The translations under genes were made by a program, and so were the position numbers. The notes under the pieces were generated by a model. The model had not been told where the DNA came from. It worked only from the letters and a program-made list of their open reading frames with translations, and made no database searches. Positions 9,286 through 17,340 of a DNA stretch of 64,000 bases are shown piece after piece. This stretch comes from Planctomycetota bacterium. GTDB taxonomy: Bacteria > Planctomycetota > UBA1135 > UBA2386. Location: positions 1-64,000 of the forward strand of contig JADJPQ010000009.1 in NCBI GenBank assembly GCA_016713175.1, in the 5' to 3' direction. The stretch's first letter is position 1, and the number at the start of each line of letters is the position of its first letter.

Positions 9286-9825
9286 TCACTCGGCGCGCAC
9301 GAACTCGAGCCAGTTCTCGTCGTCCTGCAGGACCCGCAGCACGCTGCCGAGCAACTCGAACCGTCGCGTCTCGACCAGCCCGGCCTTCTCCAGCACCAGA
9401 TCGCCGTCGGCATCGTTGAAGTGCCCGGCCAACGCCGTCATCCGGATCTGACCCTGGTCGCGCTGCCAGCGCCGGGCGCCGGCACGCAGGATCGGCACCC
9501 CTGGATCGGTTCCTTCCGCCAGCAGATGCAGCAGCAGATGCGAACGGCCGACCGCCATCCAGCCCTTGCTGCGCGTGCCTTCGCTGATGCCGGCGACGAC
9601 CCGATCCCGCAACTGCCAGAAGCCCTCGATCGGATCGCGCGGCGTCGCGCGCAGCTGCAGGTCGAGCCGCGGCACCGGCGACACGAACGGCTCGACCACC
9701 GGCGGCAACGGCGCGGCACCTGCCGGCGGCGGCGCCGGACGGTCCTTCACCGGATCCTGCCACCAGCCAATCGCGGCAGCGCCTGCCAGGAACCACGGCA
9801 ACATCGCTCTGTGGAAGTTCGTCAT
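9286..9825 (-). CDS. Hypothetical secreted or anchored protein
   Basis: 179 residues starting MTNFHRAMLPWFLAGAAAIG, a short signal-peptide or anchor-like segment, then a proline/alanine-rich stretch (about 29-50). The rest is a soluble domain with QLRATPRDPIEGFWQLRDRVV and RSHLLLHLLAEGTDPGVPIL. No family is recognised. It lies 14 bases downstream of the anchored CarboxypepD_reg gene and probably shares its transcript. It ends convergently with murJ at the same base. The pattern 'DPIEGFWQLRDRV...GHFNDADGDLVLEKAGL' suggests a lipocalin-like surface domain, but that is only an impression. Confidence 0.7.
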   Translation of the reverse strand: MTNFHRAMLPWFLAGAAAIGWWQDPVKDRPAPPPAGAAPLPPVVEPFVSPVPRLDLQLRATPRDPIEGFWQLRDRVVAGISEGTRSKGWMAVGRSHLLLHLLAEGTDPGVPILRAGARRWQRDQGQIRMTALAGHFNDADGDLVLEKAGLVETRRFELLGSVLRVLQDDENWLEFVRAE

Positions 9826-9839
9826 CGGCGCGGCCGATG

Positions 9840-11141
9840 CTACTCGACCCGGATGATCACGTCGGCGATCTGCTGCCCTTCCTGGACTTCGAACACGCGC
9901 TGGCCGGCAAGACTGATTGCCTTGCGGCCGGGGCGCAGTTCTTCCCAATGCGCGCCGAGCGTCAGTTCGCCGGGCGGAATCCGGTCGATCGTGAACCCCC
10001 CGTCCGCCTGGCTCTTGACCGCTGTCATGCCGGTCGGCCCGTGGCGATGCCAGACCATCGCGCCGGCCAGCGGCCGCTGCGAAACCAGATCGAGCACATA
10101 GCCGCGCACGACGCCCGAGCGCAGGATCTTGATCTCGATCGGCGGGCCACCCACCTGGCCGCGCGATTCCAGGTGCGTCCACGCGGGCGGCAGACCATGG
10201 ACCAGCAGCTTCGGCAGCAGCCCCGGCGTCACGTGATCGAGCGCGAACGCGCCATCGGCGGCAATCGAGGTCGCCACACCCGGCAGCCCACGCGCCAGCA
10301 GTTGCAGGCCATCGGTGGGCAGATCGGCAGGCAGCAGCAGACGACCGCGGATCGGCTCCGTCCTGGTCAGCGCGATGACCGGACCACCGGTGCCGCCGCA
10401 CTCCCATTCCTGCCAGGCCATCGCGTAGCCGGGCTTCAGCACCCGCAGTCCGAGCGTCACCATCGAGGCGTCGAAGTCGCGCAACTCGAAGCGACCGTCG
10501 GCATCGCTCCTTGCCTCGACCAGCGGCACACCGTGCTCGCCACCACCAAAACCGGTGATCGCCGCATCGGCGATCGGACGCAGCAGGAAGTTGCGCCAGC
10601 CGAACACGAAGGCCTTGCCGGTTTCGCCGATGCGACCCTGCAGGCGTGCTGCCGGTTGCAGTTCGACCGCGCTGTCGTTGCCGAGGCCGACGCTGGCGTA
10701 GCCGGTGCCGATGCCGTCGCCGCGGTAGCGCAGAAACGCGGTGCCCGGCACCAGTTCCCTGCCGACCGACACCGCGCCGTCGCCGGCGGCGAGCGCGACT
10801 TCGCCGAACGGTGGCCGCGGCGATGGCGCCGCGAACGACATCGTGTCGGGATAGAACGTCAGCACGAGCCCGGGCACCGGTCGACCATCGGCGCGGTGGA
10901 ACGTCATCCAGGCGTGGCTCTTGCGGTACTGCTGCCAGCCCCACCACGCGCCGACGACGATGGCCAGCGGCGCCAGCAATCGGACCAGCAACGGAATCCG
11001 CTGCCAGCGCGTCTTCGGCCTGGGTTGATAGCGTGGCCGCGAACGGGCACCGGTGCTTGCCCCCGGGTTTGCGCTCAGCGTCGGCGCCGAGGGTGGCCGT
11101 GGATCGGAAGTGGGGTCAGTCAACGTTCGAGAGGCTACCAC
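9840..11141 (-). CDS. Membrane-anchored carboxypeptidase-regulatory-like protein
   Basis: 433 residues. A basic, proline-rich cytoplasmic N-terminus (1-48) is followed by a single membrane segment (LLVRLLAPLAIVVGAWWGW, about 50-68) and an extracytoplasmic region made of beta-sandwich repeats of the CarboxypepD_reg kind. These show patterns such as ARSDADGRFELRDFD, AADGAFALDHVTPG and SQADGGFTIDRIPPGELTLGAH. Such domains are non-catalytic and bind protein or sugar, or act as spacers. It is one of three anchored relatives in this window (also 12352-15375 and 17341-19056). Divergent from rpiA with only 25 bases between, so the two promoters overlap. Confidence 0.8.
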   Translation of the reverse strand: MVASRTLTDPTSDPRPPSAPTLSANPGASTGARSRPRYQPRPKTRWQRIPLLVRLLAPLAIVVGAWWGWQQYRKSHAWMTFHRADGRPVPGLVLTFYPDTMSFAAPSPRPPFGEVALAAGDGAVSVGRELVPGTAFLRYRGDGIGTGYASVGLGNDSAVELQPAARLQGRIGETGKAFVFGWRNFLLRPIADAAITGFGGGEHGVPLVEARSDADGRFELRDFDASMVTLGLRVLKPGYAMAWQEWECGGTGGPVIALTRTEPIRGRLLLPADLPTDGLQLLARGLPGVATSIAADGAFALDHVTPGLLPKLLVHGLPPAWTHLESRGQVGGPPIEIKILRSGVVRGYVLDLVSQRPLAGAMVWHRHGPTGMTAVKSQADGGFTIDRIPPGELTLGAHWEELRPGRKAISLAGQRVFEVQEGQQIADVIIRVE

Positions 11142-11166
11142 GACAGATGGCCGCTAATGTGCTCGC

Positions 11167-11853
11167 ATGAGTGATCCCGCCATCGGCAAGCGCGCGGCGG
11201 CGCGCGCGGCCGCCGACCTCGTCGAATCCGGCATGCGGCTCGGGCTCGGCAGCGGGTCGACGTTCTTGTTCGCCTTGGAACGGCTGGCCGAACGCATCCA
11301 GCAGGATGGCTTGCGCATCGCCGGCGTCGCGACCAGCAACGGCACGGCCGAAGCTGCCCGGCGGCTCGGCGTGCCGTTGACGACGCTCGACGACGTCGAC
11401 CGGCTCGACCTGGCCATCGACGGCGCCGACGAGATCGATCCGGCCAAGGCGATGATCAAGGGCGGCGGCGCGGCGCTGGTGCGCGAGAAGATCGTCGCGG
11501 CGTCGGCGCGCGAGATGGTGGTCATCGTCGACGACAGCAAGTGTGTTCTCGTGCTGGGGAAGAAGTTCCTGTTGCCGGTCGAAGTGCTGCCGTTCGGTTG
11601 GCAGCAGACCGAACGGAAGATCGCCGCGACCGGTGCAGTGCCAACCCGGAGAATCGGCAAGGACGGCAAGCCGCTGGTCACCGACAACGGCAACTTCATC
11701 CTCGACTGTCGCTACGACGGCATCCCGACGCCGGCGGCGCTGCACGATCGGCTGAATGCGATCCCCGGCGTACTGGACAATGGCCTGTTCGTCGGCATGG
11801 CCGGGCGGGTGCTGGTCGGCCAGAAGGACGGCGCGGTGCGCCGGATCGACTGA
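11167..11853 (+). CDS. rpiA: Ribose-5-phosphate isomerase A
   Basis: 228 residues with the RpiA hallmarks: GLGSGST near residue 27 (phosphate loop), IDGADEID (about 79-86, with the catalytic aspartates), KGGGAALVREKI (about 99-110, catalytic glutamate) and the C-terminal YDGIPTPAALHDRL. Interconverts ribose-5-phosphate and ribulose-5-phosphate in the pentose-phosphate pathway; cytoplasmic homodimer or tetramer. Length is normal. Its TGA overlaps the ATG of sixA (TGATG), so the pair is translationally coupled. Confidence 0.96.
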   Translation: MSDPAIGKRAAARAAADLVESGMRLGLGSGSTFLFALERLAERIQQDGLRIAGVATSNGTAEAARRLGVPLTTLDDVDRLDLAIDGADEIDPAKAMIKGGGAALVREKIVAASAREMVVIVDDSKCVLVLGKKFLLPVEVLPFGWQQTERKIAATGAVPTRRIGKDGKPLVTDNGNFILDCRYDGIPTPAALHDRLNAIPGVLDNGLFVGMAGRVLVGQKDGAVRRID

Positions 11854-12350
11854 TGTTCATCTATCTGTTGCGGCATGGCATTGCCGAAGACGCCGGTCCG
11901 CGGACCAGCGACGACCAACGCGCGTTGACACCGGAGGGAATGCAACGGCTGCAGGCGGCGGCACCGGCCTGGCGGCGAGCGATCGCGCGACTGGATGCGA
12001 TCCACTGTAGCCCACTGCAAAGGGCGCGGCAGACGGCGACCGTGTTGGCCGAGGCGACCGGGTTCGCCATGCCACCAGCCATCGACCCGGCGCTGATTCC
12101 GTCGGCGGAGCCGCTGGTGGCGTTCGAGCTGATCCAGGCGGCGATGCACGACAACCTCGATGGCATCGCGTTGGTCGGCCACGAACCCCACCTCGGCTAC
12201 CTGCTCGGCATGCTGCTGACCGGCAGCGAACGCGGCTGTGTGCCGTTCAAGAAGGGCATGCTGGTGGGCGTCGAGATGGAATCGAAGACGTCGCTGGTCG
12301 GGCAGATCGTCTTCGCGCTGAGCCAGCGGGTCGCCGGGCGATTGGCGTAG
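11853..12350 (+). CDS. sixA: Phosphohistidine phosphatase SixA
   Basis: 165 residues, histidine phosphatase superfamily. The N-terminal LLRHGIAED supplies the catalytic histidine (RHG at 7-9), SPLQRARQTA (about 52-61) the second arginine, and VGHEPHLGYLL (about 108-118) the second histidine. Size and the SPLxRARQTA box match SixA, which removes phosphate from HPt-type histidines in phosphorelay or PTS proteins. It overlaps the rpiA stop by one base. Physiological target unknown. Confidence 0.87.
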   Translation: MFIYLLRHGIAEDAGPRTSDDQRALTPEGMQRLQAAAPAWRRAIARLDAIHCSPLQRARQTATVLAEATGFAMPPAIDPALIPSAEPLVAFELIQAAMHDNLDGIALVGHEPHLGYLLGMLLTGSERGCVPFKKGMLVGVEMESKTSLVGQIVFALSQRVAGRLA

Positions 12351-12351
12351 C

Positions 12352-15300
12352 TCAGCCGCGGCGCACGTTCGGTTGTTCCAGGCGCGGCACCGGTCGCAGA
12401 TACAGATCGGTGACTCCGGTCGGCGGCACCGTGATCGTGCCTTCGATCGAAAACTCCCGCCAGCCCTGCTCACCACCGGACGCAAACGCCCGCACCTGCC
12501 ACGTGCCCGGCGGCACATCGCGGGTGCTGAACGTGCCGTCGTCCTGCACGCTGGCGCCGCCGACCTGATCGCCGAAGCCCCGCTGCTGCGCGGCGTCGGC
12601 CTTCACTTCGTGGAAGCCGATCCAGGCCCATTCGGGCTTGGGCTGGCCGAACGCCGCCATGTCGACGCGCCCGGCAACCTCGATGGTGCCCTTCAGGTCG
12701 ATCCGCAAACCGACCACCGGCTGGCCGGCCCGCGCTTCGATCTTGTCGAGTTCGCCGCGGAACTGGCCGTCGCCATGGGTGTTGACGCGGAACGTGTAGA
12801 TGCCGGCCGGCACCGACGGCAGCTTGAACTCACCATTGGCGTCGGTCTGGATGTACTCGGAGTAACCGCCCTGATTGCCGCGGCGCTCGTTGCCGGCGGC
12901 GACCGCAAACGGCTCGCCGCGCACTTCGACGTGCACGTTGAGCGCCGGACTGCCATCCGGCTTGTAACAGGCGCCAGCCAGTGACGTCATCTCCAGCACG
13001 ATGTCGAGCGCGATCGCCTCGCCGGCCGTGACCTCGATCGATTTGCCCCAGACCGAGCGACCGCCGAACATCGACAACTGATCACCGGACATCACGCTGA
13101 CATAGCGGTCGCCGACCGGCACCTGGCCCAGATCGAAGCGACCGTGCTCGTCGACCCGGGCGCGCAGCGGCGAGCCTTCACCCCACGACGACACCATGTA
13201 GCCCTCGGCGAGGCGGCCGTCGATCTGGACCGTGCCATAGACGTGCCCAGTCGGCCCGGTCGGCGCCTGCGGCGTCACTTCGAGCGTGCACGTCGCCGTC
13301 TGGCCACTGACCACCTCGACTTCGACCCGCGGCCCATTGCGCATCAACATCATGTCCTGCGCGAAGGTGAACACGCCACCCGGCGACTGCAGTGCGTCGA
13401 GCGATTTGATCGCGGTCAGCCGATACTTGCCCGGCTGCACGCCGCCATAGCGGAACGTGCCATCCATGCCCGGCGTCGCCAGCATTGGCACCGTGTCGAT
13501 CGGTCCATCGTCACCGCCGCGCTTGTCGGCACCGACGGTGAACTTGCCGGCAGTCACCGGCTGACCGTTCTCGGTCACCGTGCCGGTGATTGCCCCCGGC
13601 TCGACCATCCGCAACACCAGTTCCGGATCGCCGATCTTCATCCGGCCATGCACGACTCCCCAGCGCGGGTGGTCGGCGCTGACGCGCACTTCGGGCCCCT
13701 GCATCTGCGTGATCGTCAGCCGGCCCTCGGAGTCGGTGCGCCCGCACATCATCGGCATCTCGGTGAAACGCTCGCCGCCGCGGCTGTCGGCGTAGATCGC
13801 CGCGCTCTTGATCGGGTGATCGCCCGGTCCGACGACCCGGACCGCGAGCGTGACCGCGGTCGGCAGTTCGACCTGCACTTCGACGTCGACGGTCTCCAGA
13901 TGCGCGGAGACGTGTCCCATGCCAAGCCCCTTGGCGTCGGCGATGACGACGTAGCGGCCAGCGGCCAGTCCGCTGATCCGATGGCGGCCGTCTTCGAGCA
14001 CGGTCACGCGTTCGCGCAGATCGATCGGCGGCACGAACCCGAGCATCGCGAACTCCGCCGCGCCATCGCCGGCCTTGCCCGCGAGCACACGCAACCGCGG
14101 TTCGACCGGCCGGCCCCCGTCCTTGGCGAGGATGCTGACCGTGATCGCGAACGTCGCCGGCACCGTGACCAGGACGTCGCCGAGAATCGCCTGCGGCTCG
14201 GCCAGCACCCACGGGTCCTGCTTGCTGCGACGCGCGGCAACCGTGACCTTGCCCGGCGCGAAACCCTGACCCCGGAACCGGCCCTCGCCGTCGGTGACGC
14301 CGACCCGCGTGGCCAGATCGACGGGCGCGACGTTCAACGTCGACCCGGCCAGCACTTCGGCACCGACGACTGGTTTGCCGGCGGTGTCGAGCACGCGACC
14401 GGACAGTTCTTCGCCGCGCTTGAGCCGGATGCGACCGAGATCCTTCACCTGGCCGGCTTTGCAATGCACGGTCGGCTTCATGTCGGACAGGTAATCCGGC
14501 TTGGTGGTCGCGACCAGATTGGCGCCGGGTGCGACACCGACCAGCCGGAACGCGCCGTCGGCAGCGGTGCGCGTCGACGGAATCGGCAGATGCTCGAACG
14601 CGTGCTCGACCCAGGCCGGCATCTCGATGACGCGGACCGGAGACTGTGGCTCGCGGATCAGCAGCGCGCCCTTCGGATCGAAACGCTCGATCGGGAAGAA
14701 GCCGGCGAGCTGCCCTGGCAGATCCGCCGAACGCACCAGCGCGTCGGCCAGCGGGCTGCCGTCCTCGTCGACGACGATGCCGGTCAGCACGGCCGCGTCG
14801 GGCAGCTCGATGTCGCCCAGATCGATGATTTCACCGGGTGCCGGCGTGTGCGACAGGATCTTGTGCGTCGGCGCATCGCTGCCGATGCCGGCGAACAGCA
14901 GATAGAACGCGCGCGGCCAGACGCCTTCGATCTGGAAGGTGCCATCGACGGCGGTCTTGGTCTCGCCGGCGATGTAGCTCGGTTCCCACGTCGACGCCTC
15001 GGCGAACAGATCGAGCCCGGGCCGCAACACCGTGTCCATCGCACCGCGGTAGATCCGCACGCCGGTGTCGCCGACCGGCTGCTTCTGATGATCGACGACC
15101 CGGCCCTTGAACCCCGTCAGCGCCGCCCGGATCTCCGGGTCGAGCAGCGGATCGGCGGCGGCCACCGCGACGCTCGTCCGCTGGGACGCCGCATCGGCGG
15201 GCGTCGCGTCGGGCGTTCGCTCGGCGGGCGCGGCCTCGGGCGCCGGCGGCGCTTCGGCACCGGCACCGCCACCGCCGATCGGCGGCGGTGGTGCCGCATC

Positions 15301-15375
15301 GCCGCGGAACAGGAACCAGCCGACGAGTCCGGCGAACAACAACGCGAGCACACTGATCAGGGCTGTCCGGTTCAT
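12352..15375 (-). CDS. Large membrane-anchored protein with repeated carboxypeptidase-regulatory-like domains
   Basis: 1007 residues. It begins with a single membrane segment (residues 5-23) and an alanine/proline-rich linker (about 28-70). The remainder is a string of roughly eight to ten CarboxypepD_reg-like beta-sandwich units, marked by recurrent 'V.G.V.D..G.P...A.V', 'T..DG.F...GV..G', for example TKTAVDGTFQIEGVWP, AADGAFRLVGVAPGA, VTDGEGRFRGQGFAPGKV and QTDANGEFKLPSVPAGIYTF. It is probably tethered to the inner membrane and projects outward. No catalytic site is seen; an adhesive, structural or substrate-binding role is inference. It converges with sixA, one base away. Confidence 0.85.
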   Translation of the reverse strand: MNRTALISVLALLFAGLVGWFLFRGDAAPPPPIGGGGAGAEAPPAPEAAPAERTPDATPADAASQRTSVAVAAADPLLDPEIRAALTGFKGRVVDHQKQPVGDTGVRIYRGAMDTVLRPGLDLFAEASTWEPSYIAGETKTAVDGTFQIEGVWPRAFYLLFAGIGSDAPTHKILSHTPAPGEIIDLGDIELPDAAVLTGIVVDEDGSPLADALVRSADLPGQLAGFFPIERFDPKGALLIREPQSPVRVIEMPAWVEHAFEHLPIPSTRTAADGAFRLVGVAPGANLVATTKPDYLSDMKPTVHCKAGQVKDLGRIRLKRGEELSGRVLDTAGKPVVGAEVLAGSTLNVAPVDLATRVGVTDGEGRFRGQGFAPGKVTVAARRSKQDPWVLAEPQAILGDVLVTVPATFAITVSILAKDGGRPVEPRLRVLAGKAGDGAAEFAMLGFVPPIDLRERVTVLEDGRHRISGLAAGRYVVIADAKGLGMGHVSAHLETVDVEVQVELPTAVTLAVRVVGPGDHPIKSAAIYADSRGGERFTEMPMMCGRTDSEGRLTITQMQGPEVRVSADHPRWGVVHGRMKIGDPELVLRMVEPGAITGTVTENGQPVTAGKFTVGADKRGGDDGPIDTVPMLATPGMDGTFRYGGVQPGKYRLTAIKSLDALQSPGGVFTFAQDMMLMRNGPRVEVEVVSGQTATCTLEVTPQAPTGPTGHVYGTVQIDGRLAEGYMVSSWGEGSPLRARVDEHGRFDLGQVPVGDRYVSVMSGDQLSMFGGRSVWGKSIEVTAGEAIALDIVLEMTSLAGACYKPDGSPALNVHVEVRGEPFAVAAGNERRGNQGGYSEYIQTDANGEFKLPSVPAGIYTFRVNTHGDGQFRGELDKIEARAGQPVVGLRIDLKGTIEVAGRVDMAAFGQPKPEWAWIGFHEVKADAAQQRGFGDQVGGASVQDDGTFSTRDVPPGTWQVRAFASGGEQGWREFSIEGTITVPPTGVTDLYLRPVPRLEQPNVRRG

Positions 15376-15458
15376 GGGGCCTCTTGCGCCAGACGCGAGT
15401 CGGGATTTGTAGCCGATCCGGGACGCGAACTGCTGCGCCCGCCGATGCGATTGCGCAA

Positions 15459-16010
15459 TCAGCCGGGACCCTTGCGCGCCCGCCAGAACGCGAGCCCCGC
15501 CAGCACCAGGGCGTGATCGATCTCGCCGGCGCGGATCCGGGCGTCGATCTCGGCCACCGGCACGGTGACGACCTCGATGTCCTCACCAGGGTCCATCTGC
15601 AGATCGCCGACGCGCCGACAGCCGGTGGCAAGGAACGTGTGGCAGCGGTTGGTGAAGATCGCCGGATTGGGCGTCATCACGCCGAGCAGCTCGATGTGGG
15701 TTGGCTCGTAACCGGTCTCCTCCCGCAGTTCGCGGGCCGCGGCGTCGATCGGATTGCGTTCGTGCGGATCGATCAGCCCACCGGGAATCTCGAGCGACAC
15801 CTGCTCAGTGCCATGCCGGTACTGACGGACCAGGATCAGCCGGTCGTCGGTCGTCGTCGCGACGATGTTGACCCAATCCGGCGTCCGGATCAGGAAGAAA
15901 CCGATGTCGACGCCGGTGCGCGGCGATCGGCGCCGCGACCGCACGACGTCGAAGACCTTGTAGCGGACCAGCGACTCGTCGCCGAGCCGCTGCCAGGGCT
16001 GCGGATTCAC
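15459..16010 (-). CDS. Nudix hydrolase (ADP-ribose-pyrophosphatase-like)
   Basis: 183 residues from GTG 16010. The Nudix box is GGLIDPHERNPIDAAARELREETGYEP (about residues 92-118, key residues G, E, REL, EE, G), with one extra residue between the first glutamate and the REL core compared with the strict consensus. Preceding ILVRQYRHGTEQVSLEIPGG is characteristic of the ADP-ribose pyrophosphatase/GDP-mannose hydrolase group. It hydrolyses a nucleoside diphosphate linked to another moiety; the exact substrate is open. The GTG overlaps the metallophosphatase stop as GTGA, so the two are coupled. Confidence 0.88.
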   Translation of the reverse strand: MNPQPWQRLGDESLVRYKVFDVVRSRRRSPRTGVDIGFFLIRTPDWVNIVATTTDDRLILVRQYRHGTEQVSLEIPGGLIDPHERNPIDAAARELREETGYEPTHIELLGVMTPNPAIFTNRCHTFLATGCRRVGDLQMDPGEDIEVVTVPVAEIDARIRAGEIDHALVLAGLAFWRARKGPG

Positions 16011-17338
16011 TTGCCGGCCTCGCCCGGTCCGGCGGCGGCGGGGCCGGCCAGCCGGTGCACGTGCAGCACGTTGCCGTCGGCATCGCGAAAGCTGATCTCC
16101 AGGGTCTTGCCATCCCAGCGGAACCACGTGAACCCGGGCGTCGCGGCCGCAAACCGCGTGTCCGCGCTCCACGTCGCCGAGCGCACCAGGCCGCCGCCGG
16201 TGCCGCTGATCACTTCGAGCGGCCGGCCTTCGGGCTGCAGCAATTCGAGGTGGTGATCGCCACCGGCGAGGTACAGGGTCACGCCGTTCTTGGCGAACGG
16301 TACTTCGGTGCGTTCGCGCAGCGCCGCCGCTGCGGGCGTCGCGCGACCCTCGGGTCCGCCACCGTGCATCGAATGATGGCCGAACACGATCTTGAACGGC
16401 GCCTTGCTGGCTTCGATTTTCGCCCCCATCGTCCGACTGACGTAGCGCATCGGCGGCTCGCGCACCGAGCCGGAGTACTTGGTCGTGTCGATGCCGACGA
16501 ACAGGAACTCGGCGCCGTGCGCCTTGTGCGTGAACGAGTAGGCGAAGTGCGGCAGGTCCCAGCGAACGTTGCCCCGGCCGTATTCGTTCTGGGCGACGAT
16601 GTCGCCGAGATGATCGCGGTCGCCGAGCACGGCGTGGAACGCCATCGGCAGCTGCAGATCGGGATAGGGCTCCTCGAAACACCGCCGCCAGGCGACATCA
16701 CTGGTCTTGGCGACACCGCGCGGCAGGAAGTTGTCGCCGAGCAGCAGCACGAAATCGAGCGGCCCGGTCGGCGCCAATCTGGCGATCGCCTGCCCGATCC
16801 GTCGCTGCACGTCGCTGCCGGTGCCGGTGTTGCCGAGCGCACAGAACACCAGGTCCTCGTTCACGGGCTTGCTCGCCACCGCGTCCGCGCCGGGCCGCGG
16901 CAACGCCGGTGCTCCCGCGATGCCGGCCGGGGCCAGCGTGCACGCCAACGCGATCGAAAACGGCACCGCGGCCGCGTCGCCGATCCGCAGTTCGCCCTGC
17001 ATCTGCACGGCCGTGGCCGAGATCGCGGCGATCTTCGCCGTCCCGGTCGCCACCGCACCGTTGCAACGCAGTTGCAACGGCGACTCGCCGCCGATCTGCC
17101 GCTCGCCGGGCGGCGGCGGCTCGATCTCCGGGAACGTGAACACCAGTTCGCGCGCGCCGTCGCGATCGGTGCCGCTGATCCGCAGCGACCCGAACGGATC
17201 GAACACGGCGCGGGCGTCGGTCCACGACACGCCACCCACGACGCATGCAGGTTCCGGCGCCGGAGCTGGCGTCTGCGCCCACGCCATCGCGATCCCGACA
17301 ACGAACGACGCGCCACGAACCACGGGGGACACGGTCAT
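16007..17338 (-). CDS. Secreted calcineurin-like metallophosphatase
   Basis: 443 residues from ATG 17338, with a signal peptide (MTVSPVVRGASFVVGIAMAWAQ). An N-terminal all-beta domain (about 30-155) precedes a metallophosphoesterase domain with FVLLLGDNFLP (GDN-type metal ligands), HAVLGDRDHLGD (GDRDH in place of GNHD, as in purple acid phosphatases), FGHHSMHGGG and YLAGGDHHLELL. This arrangement resembles tartrate-resistant purple acid phosphatases. It probably acts in the periplasm or outside on phosphate esters. It starts 2 bases after the 17341-19056 stop and couples to the Nudix gene. Confidence 0.85.
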   Translation of the reverse strand: MTVSPVVRGASFVVGIAMAWAQTPAPAPEPACVVGGVSWTDARAVFDPFGSLRISGTDRDGARELVFTFPEIEPPPPGERQIGGESPLQLRCNGAVATGTAKIAAISATAVQMQGELRIGDAAAVPFSIALACTLAPAGIAGAPALPRPGADAVASKPVNEDLVFCALGNTGTGSDVQRRIGQAIARLAPTGPLDFVLLLGDNFLPRGVAKTSDVAWRRCFEEPYPDLQLPMAFHAVLGDRDHLGDIVAQNEYGRGNVRWDLPHFAYSFTHKAHGAEFLFVGIDTTKYSGSVREPPMRYVSRTMGAKIEASKAPFKIVFGHHSMHGGGPEGRATPAAAALRERTEVPFAKNGVTLYLAGGDHHLELLQPEGRPLEVISGTGGGLVRSATWSADTRFAAATPGFTWFRWDGKTLEISFRDADGNVLHVHRLAGPAAAGPGEAGK

Positions 17339-17340
17339 GA

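Noticed and set aside
6525..9419. A 964-codon plus-strand frame overlapping the M14 and murJ genes
   Set aside because: Composition is Arg/Ala/Gly-rich without motifs; both M14 and MurJ signatures lie in other frames.
13144..15516. A 790-codon plus-strand frame opposite the large anchored protein
   Set aside because: Antisense shadow of the beta-sandwich repeats, no recognisable protein features.
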